Shown piece by piece: positions 1 through 8,651 of a stretch of 64,000 nt of DNA. This DNA is from Paenibacillus tianmuensis (GTDB taxonomy: Bacteria > Bacillota > Bacilli > Paenibacillales > NBRC-103111): the NCBI RefSeq assembly GCF_900100345.1, contig NZ_FMTT01000013.1, forward strand, positions 62,001 to 126,000. Reading direction: 5' to 3'. Every line of letters starts with the position of its first letter. The stretch's first letter is position 1. The notes under the pieces are model-generated. The model searched no databases. It was given only the letters and a program-made list of their open reading frames with translations, and was not told the origin of the DNA. The position numbers were made by a program, and so were the translations under genes.

Positions 1-2392
1 GGCGGATCGGCTTGCCGATCGGAACGTTCGTTTCATGCGGCCCGGTGATGGGGTAACAGGTGGAAAACGTCGTGTTTTCCGTCGGCCCGTACATGTTCTG
101 GATGCGAAGGCCGGGGACGGCCGCCAGCACCTTGTTGACATGCCGGACGGACAAGGCGTCGCCTCCGATCAGCAGAACTTTCAAAGGAGCGAACAGCTCC
201 GGCTTCATGTCCGAAAGCTGGTTGAAGAGCGGCGCCGTCAACCAGAGATGGCTTATGCCATGGTTCGCTATAAAGCGGCCGAGATGGTCCGCGTTGAGCA
301 GCACGTTATCGCTTGTCACATACAGCTTGATTCCATTCAGGAGAGCACCCCATATTTCGAACGTCGTCGCGTCAAACGCCGGGGCTCCCGTCTGCAAAAT
401 CGCATCGCTGTCCTCGAAACGGACGTAATCGGTATTTTGGACAAGCCTTATGACGTTCCGGTGCTCCACCATAACGCCTTTCGGCCGGCCGGTCGAGCCG
501 GACGTATACATCACGTAGGCGAGACTGCGCGCATGCGTATCGCTTTTTAAATCATCGGGGCTATGTAGGGACCGTTCTTCATCCCCGATTTCGATGGCGA
601 TGACCTCTGCTTCCAGCTTGCCTGCGCTCAGCCTCCCCTTCTGAACGAGCACGACCTTGGCTCCGCTATCCTGCAGCATATACTTGATCCGGTCCTCGGG
701 ATAACCGGGATCGATGGGCATATACGCGCCGCCCGCTTTCAATACCGCGAGCATTCCGACTACCATCTCAAGGGACCGCTCGGCCGCAACGCCGACAATC
801 TGGTCCGCACCGCTCCCCTTGCTGCGTATCATTCCGGCGAGCTTGTTCGCCCGCTCGTTCAGTTCCCAGTAAGTCAGCTCCTTGCCTTCGTGCCATAGCG
901 CGACCCGTTCCGGCGTCTTCCGCGCCTGTTCCTCGAACAGCTCATGAATGCATGCCTCGCGCGGATACGCCGCCCCCGTACGGTTCCAGTCTGCAAGCAG
1001 CCGGTTCCGTTCCGCCGGGTCGAGCATCCGAAGCTCCTTCACCCGGGCCTCGGGCTGTTCCATCGCCGCTCGGAGCAGGTTCACGTAGAAGCCGATAAGC
1101 CGCTGGACCGTTTCCTTGCGGAACAAGTTCGTGTTGTACTCCACCCGGATTTCCATCTCGTCATCCTCCTGATGGATATCGAACAGCAGATCGACTTGGG
1201 TCGCATCCATATCCGGTTCGATCCAACCTTCCTTCGCCTCGGCGAACGCCGCTTCTTCCTTCGCCGCAACGACCATGTTAAACATGACGCGGAACAACGG
1301 ATTCCGGCTGCTGCTGCGGTACGGATTCAGCTTTTGAATAAGCCGTTCAAACGGGTAATCCTGCATATCGTAGGCTTCGTCCACTTGCTCGTGCACCCGG
1401 CGGAGCAGCTCGTCAAAGGCCGCTTCCCCGTCCATCTCCATCCGGATGGCGACGGTGTTTACGAAAAAACCGACCGCTTGCTGCAACTCCGGGCTGTAAT
1501 GCCTTCCCGCAAACACCGTGCCCACCACGACATCGCTCTGGCGCGAGCATTTATGCAGCAGCACATAGTAGGTGCAAAGCAGCGCGGAAAACGGGATCAC
1601 CCGCTTCTGCATACAAAGCGTCCGCAGTCCCTGAACCACCTCGCGGGGGATCAGCTGAATTTCAAGCGCCCCTGCGAAGCTGAGCCCGGGCCGGGCAGGG
1701 AAATCCGTCGGCAGCTCAAGCATAGGCAGCTCTCCCTGAAACTGCTTCAGCCAATACGCTTCCTGCTCCCGGGTATGCGCCTCTTCGAACGTTTCCCGCT
1801 GCCACAGCACATAGTCCGCATACCGGATTCCCGGCGCGGGCAGCTCCTCGCCGTTCGGTACGCCCGCATGCGCGTTATAGAACCACTTGAAGTCGTGCCA
1901 AATGCGCTGGAAGGTCGTGGCATCCGAGATGATATGATGCAGCTTGAGGATCAGCATCCCCTCCGCTTCGCCCATACGTATCCAAATGATCTGAAACAGC
2001 GGCCCCCGGCGCAGGTCGACCGGCTTCAAGCTCGCTTCGGACAACAGGCGCAGGGCCTTCGCTTCCCGCTCCTCCCCCGGCTCCGACGACAAGTCGACGC
2101 AGCAGTAAATGCGATCCATCGTTTCGTCGAACGACTGAACGGGCGCACCGCCCGCATAGCTTACTTTCGTCCGCAGCGCGGGGTGCCGCTCGGTCAAATC
2201 TTCGGCTGCCCACAATATGGCGTCCGAATCGACGGGACCCGTCAGCCGTTTGCAGGAAATTAAATTCCAAACCGCGCTGTCCGGCAGCAGCTCGGACAAG
2301 TACAGCACCCGTTCCTGCTGGAACGAAAGCGGATAATGCGGTCTTGCCCTTTGGCGGGGGATGTCCGGATATTTTCGCAGGCGTTTGCCCAT
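1..2392 (-). CDS. Single-module NRPS, C-A part (truncated by window edge)
   Basis: The 5' part of an NRPS gene, about 797 residues, open at the left edge. It begins MGKRLRKYPDIP and has the same N-terminal layout as the C-A-T protein just upstream, so the two are tandem paralogues. The condensation domain covers about residues 15-450, with active-site motif HHIISDA: the catalytic second His and the Asp are present, but the final Gly is Ala. The adenylation domain follows, and the window ends just after the NMYGPTE (A5) motif. Pocket residues read by eye are D-A-F-W-L-G-M-T-F, close to the classic valine code DAFWIGGTF, so Val is the best guess. The ATG at 2392 has an AAAGG about 9 bases upstream and lies 29 bases after the preceding stop, so the genes share a transcript. 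The end of the A domain, any T domain and the release step are not visible. Confidence 0.9.
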   Translation of the reverse strand, partial: MGKRLRKYPDIPRQRARPHYPLSFQQERVLYLSELLPDSAVWNLISCKRLTGPVDSDAILWAAEDLTERHPALRTKVSYAGGAPVQSFDETMDRIYCCVDLSSEPGEEREAKALRLLSEASLKPVDLRRGPLFQIIWIRMGEAEGMLILKLHHIISDATTFQRIWHDFKWFYNAHAGVPNGEELPAPGIRYADYVLWQRETFEEAHTREQEAYWLKQFQGELPMLELPTDFPARPGLSFAGALEIQLIPREVVQGLRTLCMQKRVIPFSALLCTYYVLLHKCSRQSDVVVGTVFAGRHYSPELQQAVGFFVNTVAIRMEMDGEAAFDELLRRVHEQVDEAYDMQDYPFERLIQKLNPYRSSSRNPLFRVMFNMVVAAKEEAAFAEAKEGWIEPDMDATQVDLLFDIHQEDDEMEIRVEYNTNLFRKETVQRLIGFYVNLLRAAMEQPEARVKELRMLDPAERNRLLADWNRTGAAYPREACIHELFEEQARKTPERVALWHEGKELTYWELNERANKLAGMIRSKGSGADQIVGVAAERSLEMVVGMLAVLKAGGAYMPIDPGYPEDRIKYMLQDSGAKVVLVQKGRLSAGKLEAEVIAIEIGDEERSLHSPDDLKSDTHARSLAYVMYTSGSTGRPKGVMVEHRNVIRLVQNTDYVRFEDSDAILQTGAPAFDATTFEIWGALLNGIKLYVTSDNVLLNADHLGRFIANHGISHLWLTAPLFNQLSDMKPELFAPLKVLLIGGDALSVRHVNKVLAAVPGLRIQNMYGPTENTTFSTCYPITGPHETNVPIGKPIR

Positions 2393-2421
2393 AGCAACCA
2401 ACCTTTCGGGCTTCCCTGTCG

Positions 2422-5400
2422 TTAAGCTTGTGGTACGGCTTTGGGAAGCATAGGCTCGATGATTTTGGCAATGTCCTTAATCACCGGCAAATCGATAAAA
2501 TCCATCAAGGTCAAGGTAATCTGGAACGCGCTCTCGATTTCGGAAACGAACCGGATCGTTAATAAGGAATTTCCGCCCAGCCGGAAGAAATTGTCGTTCA
2601 CGCCGATGCCTTGCATGTTCAGGATGTTTTCCGTAATTTCGATCAGCTTTCTCTCGATTTCCGTCACAGGCGCGTCGTCCGCCGGTTGGGGCGACAAGGC
2701 GGCTTCCGGCGACGGCAGCGCTTTGCGGTCCACTTTGCCGCTCGTGCTTAAAGGCAGCTTTTCCAGTCTCATGTAACGGGTCGGAAGCATGTAGGACGGC
2801 AGCCAATGCCCGAGATGCCCGGTCCACTCCTCATCCGGCTTCTCCTCGTCAGTCACGACATAAGCGACGAGACATTCGAGACCCGCCGAATCTTCTTTCA
2901 CCGCAACGGCAGCCGCTTGTACCGACGGATGCAGCAGCAGCGTCTTCTCGATTTCCTCCAGCTCGATCCGGAAGCCCCGCAGCTTGACCTGCTGGTCGAT
3001 CCGCCCTCGGAAGACGATATTTCCATCCTCCTGCCAACGGGCCAAATCCCCTGTCCGGTACAGCTTCTCGCCCGGGCAGAACGGATGGTCTACGAATGCT
3101 TGCGCCGTCAGCTCCGGCTGGTTCAAATAGCCCCTCGCCAGCCCTTTCCCGGCAAGACAAAGCTCGCCGTCCACCCCGACCGGCTGCAGGTTCATATGCT
3201 CGTCGACAATATACGCCCGCATGTTGCCGATCGGCTTCCCAATGGGCACCCGGTGCAGCTCTTCGCCACCCGTGAAAGCGAAGCCCGTTGCATAGATCGT
3301 TGCCTCCGTCGGACCGTACAGATTGACCAGCTGCGCCTGAAGCCCCAAGGACTGAAATGTTAGGACCGTGTGAGCGCCTAACGCCTCTCCAGCGGCGAAT
3401 ACGTATTTCAAGCTTTGCAATACAGGAGCAGCTTCCTTGCTCTCGGCCACATCCATAAACGATTGCAGCATGGACGGCGCGAAATTGATATGCGTCACTT
3501 GATGACGCCGGATCGTCTCGATGATTCTCGTCGGCTCCTTCTCCGCTCCCGGCTCCAGAATGACGAGCTTGCCGCCCGTAAAGAAGCAGCCGAACAGTTC
3601 GCTCATGGACACGTCGAAGGTAAACGACGTTTTGAGCAGATACGCGTCTTCTTGCTCCAAAGGAAACGATCCCTGCAAATGGGCCAGCGTATTGACGAGC
3701 GAGCTATGCTCCACCATGACCCCTTTGGGCTTTCCGGTCGAGCCCGACGTATACAGGATATACGCCAGATCGCTGGAGACGCTCACACGGCTGAGATTCG
3801 GGCTATCCCCTTCGGCCTTCTCCTCGATCACGAGCGTCGGAACAGGCAGGCCGACTTCCGCTGTTTCGCCCTCACCGGGCGGAACAAGCAGGACGCGGGC
3901 TCCGCTGTCCTCCAGCATGAACCGCTTGCGCTCCTCCGGGAACCCGGGATCGATAGGAAGATACGCTCCCCCGGCTTTGAGCACCGCGAGGATGCCGATC
4001 ACCATGGCAAACGACCGTTCCGTCATCACCCCGATGACGCTTTCGGCGGCAACTCCGCGGTCCCGCAGCGTACGGGCCAGCCGGTTCGCCTGGTTGTTGA
4101 GCTCCCCGTAGGTCATCGTCCGCTCGCCGAAGGCCAGAGCGACGCGTTCCGGCGTCTTCTCCGCCTGCGCTTCGAACAGCTCGTGAACGCAGATTTCGCG
4201 GGGAACATCCGCCTCGGTCCGGGTCCACTCGGTCAGCAGCCGCTTGCGCTCCTGCGGGTCCAGCATATCCAGCTCCTTCACTTGAACCTCGGGATGCTCC
4301 ACCAGCTTTCTTAGCAGGGTCACATATAACTCCATCAAGTGCCGGACGGTTTCCCGGCGGAACAGGTCCGTATTATATTCCAACCGCATTTCCATCGCGT
4401 CATCCTGCTGATGGATGTTTAGCAGCAGATCCACTTGGGTCGCATCCAGCGCCGGCTCCTCCCAAGCCTCCTCCGCACCGGCGAACGTTTCTTTTTCCTT
4501 GGTGGAGCTAACGAGGTTGAACATGGCGCGATACAACGGATTGCGTACGCTGCGCCGCTCCGGGTTCAGCTTCTGGATCAGCCGTTCGAACGGATAGTCC
4601 TGCATGTAGTACGCTTCGTCGACTTTGTCGTGCACGCGCTTCAGCAGCTCGTCAAAGGCCGCTTCCCCATCCACCTCCATCCGGATCGCCACGGTGTTGA
4701 CGAAGAAGCCGGCGGTCTGGGCCAGACTGGAGCTGTAATGCCTTCCCGAAAATACCGTCCCGACCACGACGTCCTGCTGGCGGGAGCACTTCTGCAAAAG
4801 CACGTAATACGCGCACAGCAACGCCGAGAAAGGAATCACCTTATGCCGCATGCAGAGCGACCGCAGCTTTTTCACCAGATCGCCCGGCAGCGCCCGGATC
4901 TCTAGCGCTCCCCGGAAGCTGAGCTGCGCCGGCTCCTGGAAATCCGTCGGCAGGTCGAGCACCGGCAGCTCTCCTTGAAACTGCCCGAGCCAATAAGCCT
5001 CCTGCTCCTGCGTATGCGTCTCGTCGAAGGCCGACCGCTGCCAGCTTACGTAATCCGCGTAATCGACCGCGAGCGGCTTGAGCTCTTCTCCGCCGGTCAC
5101 GCCCATGCGCGCGTTGTAGAATGCTTTTAAATCGCGCCAGAGAAGCTGAAACGTCGTCTCGTCAGAAATAATATGATGCAGCTTCAAAATGACGAGGCAT
5201 TCGGCTGCTCCCGCGCCTCCCATCGGCACGACGATCACTTGGAACAGCGGGGCGCGACTCACGTCAATCGGCTCCCGGCACACTTCTGCCAGCTTCCGCA
5301 AAGCCGCTTCATCCTGCAGCTCCGCCTCCTCCGCCGAACCGTCGATCCGTTGGAAAATAGCTTCCAACGTCTGATCGAACGTTTGAACCGGAACGCCATT

Positions 5401-5643
5401 CTCATAGCTCACTCTCGTCCGCAGGGCCGAATGCCGGCCGATCAAGTCGCCCCCCGCTTGACGCAAGGCCTCCGAATCAATGTCCCCAGTCACGCGCTTG
5501 CAGGAAATTTTGTTCCACAGCGTGCTGCCCGGCAGCAGCTCGGAGAGGTACAGCACCCGCTCCTGCTGGAAGGAAAGCGGATAGCTCGGCTGCTCGCTTT
5601 GACGCGAAATCGCCGGGTACTTGCGTTTTGCCCGTTTCGTCAT
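2422..5643 (-). CDS. Single-module NRPS, C-A-T (1073 aa)
   Basis: A complete elongation module. The condensation domain (about 20-455) has HHIISDE where HHxxxDG is usual. The adenylation domain (about 475-990) has YTSGSTGKPKG, NLYGPTE, YRTGDLARW and the A10 lysine in TSGKVDRKALP. A thiolation domain (about 1000-1070) carries LGGNSL with the phosphopantetheine serine. Pocket residues read by eye are D-V-S-N-F-A-L-I-Y, which I cannot assign to an amino acid. The longest reading frame starts nine bases earlier. I chose the ATG at 5643 because AAAGGA sits 8 bases upstream, and because MTKRAKRKYP then matches the MGKRLRKYP start of the next gene. There is no epimerisation or thioesterase domain, so the chain must pass to the next protein. 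It lies 27 bases after the dehydrogenase gene in the same operon. Confidence 0.93.
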   Translation of the reverse strand: MTKRAKRKYPAISRQSEQPSYPLSFQQERVLYLSELLPGSTLWNKISCKRVTGDIDSEALRQAGGDLIGRHSALRTRVSYENGVPVQTFDQTLEAIFQRIDGSAEEAELQDEAALRKLAEVCREPIDVSRAPLFQVIVVPMGGAGAAECLVILKLHHIISDETTFQLLWRDLKAFYNARMGVTGGEELKPLAVDYADYVSWQRSAFDETHTQEQEAYWLGQFQGELPVLDLPTDFQEPAQLSFRGALEIRALPGDLVKKLRSLCMRHKVIPFSALLCAYYVLLQKCSRQQDVVVGTVFSGRHYSSSLAQTAGFFVNTVAIRMEVDGEAAFDELLKRVHDKVDEAYYMQDYPFERLIQKLNPERRSVRNPLYRAMFNLVSSTKEKETFAGAEEAWEEPALDATQVDLLLNIHQQDDAMEMRLEYNTDLFRRETVRHLMELYVTLLRKLVEHPEVQVKELDMLDPQERKRLLTEWTRTEADVPREICVHELFEAQAEKTPERVALAFGERTMTYGELNNQANRLARTLRDRGVAAESVIGVMTERSFAMVIGILAVLKAGGAYLPIDPGFPEERKRFMLEDSGARVLLVPPGEGETAEVGLPVPTLVIEEKAEGDSPNLSRVSVSSDLAYILYTSGSTGKPKGVMVEHSSLVNTLAHLQGSFPLEQEDAYLLKTSFTFDVSMSELFGCFFTGGKLVILEPGAEKEPTRIIETIRRHQVTHINFAPSMLQSFMDVAESKEAAPVLQSLKYVFAAGEALGAHTVLTFQSLGLQAQLVNLYGPTEATIYATGFAFTGGEELHRVPIGKPIGNMRAYIVDEHMNLQPVGVDGELCLAGKGLARGYLNQPELTAQAFVDHPFCPGEKLYRTGDLARWQEDGNIVFRGRIDQQVKLRGFRIELEEIEKTLLLHPSVQAAAVAVKEDSAGLECLVAYVVTDEEKPDEEWTGHLGHWLPSYMLPTRYMRLEKLPLSTSGKVDRKALPSPEAALSPQPADDAPVTEIERKLIEITENILNMQGIGVNDNFFRLGGNSLLTIRFVSEIESAFQITLTLMDFIDLPVIKDIAKIIEPMLPKAVPQA

Positions 5644-5670
5644 GAGTTTCATCCTTTCGTCCTGGTTTCC

Positions 5671-6831
5671 TTAAGAGCTTCGGCTTCCTCGCTTGACGAG
5701 TTCGTCCGCAATGATCAACCGCTGAATTTCCGACGTTCCGTCTCCGATCTCCGTCAGCTTCGCATCCCGGAAAAATCGCTCCAGCGGCAGGTCTCTCGAA
5801 TAGCCGTATCCACCGAACAGTTGGATCGCGTCCTTCGTCACTTGGGTTGCCACCTCCGAGGCAAACAGCTTGGCCTCCGACGCCTCCTTCGCGTACTTCT
5901 CCCCGCTGTCCTTCATCCGGGCCGCTTTTTTTAGCAGCAGATCGGCGGCGTTGATATTCATCTCCATATTCGCCAGCATATTTTTCACCGACTGAAAATG
6001 GTAAAGATATTGATCGAACTGCTTTCTTTGCTTGACGTAGCCGATACAGTGCTGCTTGGCCTCCTCCGCGATGCCGACGGCAATCGCCGCCATCCCCAGT
6101 CTGGCGCTAACGAGCGTCTGGTGCAGGATGTCCAGACCGAAATTTTTTCGCCCGATAAGGCAAGTCTTAGGAACCTTGACTCCGTCCAGAATCAGCTCGC
6201 CCGTATCGGAGCTTCGCATCCCGAGCTTCCGCTCTTTTTTGCCGGACGTGGACAGGCCCAGCATCCCTTTTTCCAGCAAAAATACGCTGATGCCCAGCAG
6301 CTTCTTCTCGGGCGCCGTCTTGGCGGGCACGATGAAGTAGTCCGCATAGTTGCCGTTCGTCACAAAAATTTTCGCGCCGTCGAGCACATAATGATCGTCC
6401 GCTTCCACCGCCTTCGTCTGCATCGACGACATATCCGACCCGCTGCCGGGCTCTGTGAGCGCGAAGGCGCCGATTTTTTCCCCGGAGAGCATCGGCTGCA
6501 AGTAGCTCGCTTTCTGCTCCTCCGTCCCGAAGGCGCTGACCGGGTTGCAGGTTAAGCTGGTGTGCGCGACGACGGTCATCGCGGTAGAGGCGCAGGCCTT
6601 GGCCAGCTCCTTCACGAAGCCGGTATACGTCGCATAGTCGAGATCCAGGCCTCCGTGCTCCTTCGGATACGGAATGCCCAGCAGACCGAGGCGTCCCATT
6701 TCCTGAATATTTTCCAGCGGAAATTGCTCGTGCTCATCTGTTTCGCTTGCGATAGGCCGAACCTTTCGCTTAATGAACGTTTCGGCCGTATCAAAAACCG
6801 CCTTCCGCACTTCCCCGTATTCCAGTTCCAT
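5671..6831 (-). CDS. Acyl-CoA dehydrogenase-like flavoprotein (386 aa)
   Basis: A full-length acyl-CoA dehydrogenase-family protein: N-terminal helical domain, central beta domain with FALTEPGSGSD (FAD contact), and C-terminal QLFGGYGYSRD. In this family the base that removes the alpha proton is usually Glu in a Y/G-E-G-T motif; here the motif is IGDGTSEIQ, so Asp (about residue 364) takes that place. The alternative Glu position used by isovaleryl-CoA dehydrogenase also appears to be absent. In this operon it probably oxidises an acyl or aminoacyl thioester held on a carrier protein and passes electrons to the EtfB/EtfA pair encoded at the head of the operon. The ATG at 6831 is chosen over the longer frame because it starts four bases after the asnB stop, with GGAG upstream, which implies translational coupling. 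The substrate is not known. Confidence 0.9.
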   Translation of the reverse strand: MELEYGEVRKAVFDTAETFIKRKVRPIASETDEHEQFPLENIQEMGRLGLLGIPYPKEHGGLDLDYATYTGFVKELAKACASTAMTVVAHTSLTCNPVSAFGTEEQKASYLQPMLSGEKIGAFALTEPGSGSDMSSMQTKAVEADDHYVLDGAKIFVTNGNYADYFIVPAKTAPEKKLLGISVFLLEKGMLGLSTSGKKERKLGMRSSDTGELILDGVKVPKTCLIGRKNFGLDILHQTLVSARLGMAAIAVGIAEEAKQHCIGYVKQRKQFDQYLYHFQSVKNMLANMEMNINAADLLLKKAARMKDSGEKYAKEASEAKLFASEVATQVTKDAIQLFGGYGYSRDLPLERFFRDAKLTEIGDGTSEIQRLIIADELVKRGSRSS

Positions 6832-6835
6832 ATCC

Positions 6836-8611
6836 TCACACTCCAAACGTTTTGTGCCAGCATTCAAGCGCGATTAAAGCGTGCGACGTTCTGAAAATTG
6901 CCAGATTGTCCATATGCTCATACCCGTTCTTTTTGTTGAAAAAATCGTTGGCCGCCCGTTTGTCGAAGTAAGCGGAAATTTTGGAATTGCCCGATTGGAT
7001 CAGCTCGTTGGCGATGTTTTTCTGGACGACGACCGATTTCGGATCGACCGGGAACGGAAATGGCCGTTTTTTCCGCTCGACGATTTCCGCCGGCAGCAGC
7101 TCTCTGGCGATTTCTTTCAAAATAATTTTCTCCTTGCCGTCCTTGAGCTTGTAGGCCGATGGAATATTCGCCACATAGTCGACGATGTGGTAGTCGAGAA
7201 AAGGAACTCTCGCCTCGATGCCCCAAGCCATGCTCGTTTTGTCCTGCCGTTCCAGCATTTCCAGCAAATAGAGCTTGATGAACAAGTACAGCACCTTGTT
7301 CAGTTCGTCGTCCGTCTCGAAACGGGAAGTCATGTCGCGCAAGGTCGAGGACACGTTTTCCTTGAACCGGGTTTGCCTGGCTACATCGGGATTCAACAGG
7401 CCGGACACCTCTTGGAGATACGGCGCCCACGGAAATTCCGTCAGCTCGCTTGCAGGCTTTTGATTCAAGAAGAAGAAATATCCACCGAACAGCTCATCCG
7501 ACCCTTCGCCCGACAGGACGACCGTGACGTCGCTTTTTAATCTCTGATACAGCAGATACACGGAAGGGGTCGTCAGATCGACCGGCTTTTCCACGTGCCA
7601 GGTCGTCTTTTCCAGCATGTCGTGGTAGTCCTCCGGCCGGAAAATAAATTCCTTATGGTCGGTTTGCAAGGCGTCCGCCATCAGCCGGGCGTAGATCGTA
7701 TCCGAGTTCGACCCGGCCACCTCGCTATTCTTGCCGTATTCCATCGAAAATGTTTTCAGCCGGTGGGACGCATGCCCCGCAGCAAGGGCGGTAATTAAGC
7801 TGGAGTCCAGCCCTCCGCTAAGCAGGGAGCCGAACGGCACGTCGCTCATCAGCCGCATGCGCACCGACTCTTGAAGGAGCGCGAGCGTATGCTCTTTGTA
7901 ATCGCTGAATGTCTGAGGCTCTTCCGCTGACTGTCGCAAAACGATATCCCAGTATGGAATAAGCCGCTTCGTCTTGTTGCGGAACAGCAGCGTATGGCCC
8001 GGCGGAACGGACTGAATGTGCTTGAACATCGTGTGCCCGTTCAAAAGCGCGGTGCAGAACAAATACTCGGGAACGGCCGCCGGCTCCGCCTCCGCCCGGA
8101 TATCCGGGTGCTGCAGGATCGCTTTGACCTCCGACGCGAACAGCAGCGCTTGATCGGACAAGCTGTAGTAGAGCGGCTTTACCCCCAGTCGGTCGCGGGC
8201 CAGAAAAAGCGTCTCCGTCTTCTCATCCCAGATCGCAAAAGCAAACATGCCGTTGAACCTGCTCACGCAGTCCGGGCCGTACTCCTCATAGCTGTGCACG
8301 ATGACCTCGGTGTCGCAATCCGTCACGAAGCGGTGGCCTTTATTCTCCAGATCGCGCTTCAGCTCGCGAAAATTGTAAATCTCGCCGTTGTAGGTGACCC
8401 AGACGGTATGATCCTCGTTCGTCATCGGCTGCTTGCCGTTCTGGAGATCGATGATCGACAGTCGCCTGTGCCCGAGCCCGATAAACGTATCGACGAATAC
8501 GCCCTGACCGTCCGGACCGCGATGCGCCAGCGCCTCGTTCATCCGGTTCAGCACCGCTTCCGAGACGGGCGATTCCTTCCCATAGTGGTACGCTCCGCAA
8601 ATGCCGCACAT
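6836..8611 (-). CDS. asnB: Asparagine synthase (glutamine-hydrolysing) family, AsnB type
   Basis: 591 residues, the usual length for AsnB. It opens MCGICG, so Cys2 can act as the class II glutaminase nucleophile once Met is removed. GLGHRRLSIIDL and YNGEIYNF are typical of the amidotransferase half. The synthetase half has the PP-loop SGGLDSS, which binds ATP and adenylates a carboxylate. AAAGGAGGG lies 7 bases before the ATG. Inside an NRPS operon such enzymes often amidate the product or a precursor rather than make free asparagine, and that is my inference here. A second role could be to supply ammonia to the PP-loop ATPase two genes upstream, which lacks a glutaminase domain. The stop is four bases before the dehydrogenase start. 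Confidence 0.93.
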   Translation of the reverse strand: MCGICGAYHYGKESPVSEAVLNRMNEALAHRGPDGQGVFVDTFIGLGHRRLSIIDLQNGKQPMTNEDHTVWVTYNGEIYNFRELKRDLENKGHRFVTDCDTEVIVHSYEEYGPDCVSRFNGMFAFAIWDEKTETLFLARDRLGVKPLYYSLSDQALLFASEVKAILQHPDIRAEAEPAAVPEYLFCTALLNGHTMFKHIQSVPPGHTLLFRNKTKRLIPYWDIVLRQSAEEPQTFSDYKEHTLALLQESVRMRLMSDVPFGSLLSGGLDSSLITALAAGHASHRLKTFSMEYGKNSEVAGSNSDTIYARLMADALQTDHKEFIFRPEDYHDMLEKTTWHVEKPVDLTTPSVYLLYQRLKSDVTVVLSGEGSDELFGGYFFFLNQKPASELTEFPWAPYLQEVSGLLNPDVARQTRFKENVSSTLRDMTSRFETDDELNKVLYLFIKLYLLEMLERQDKTSMAWGIEARVPFLDYHIVDYVANIPSAYKLKDGKEKIILKEIARELLPAEIVERKKRPFPFPVDPKSVVVQKNIANELIQSGNSKISAYFDKRAANDFFNKKNGYEHMDNLAIFRTSHALIALECWHKTFGV

Positions 8612-8651
8612 TGGGGTTCCCTCCTTTCGGTTCCGTGTGGCGGATCAGAAG

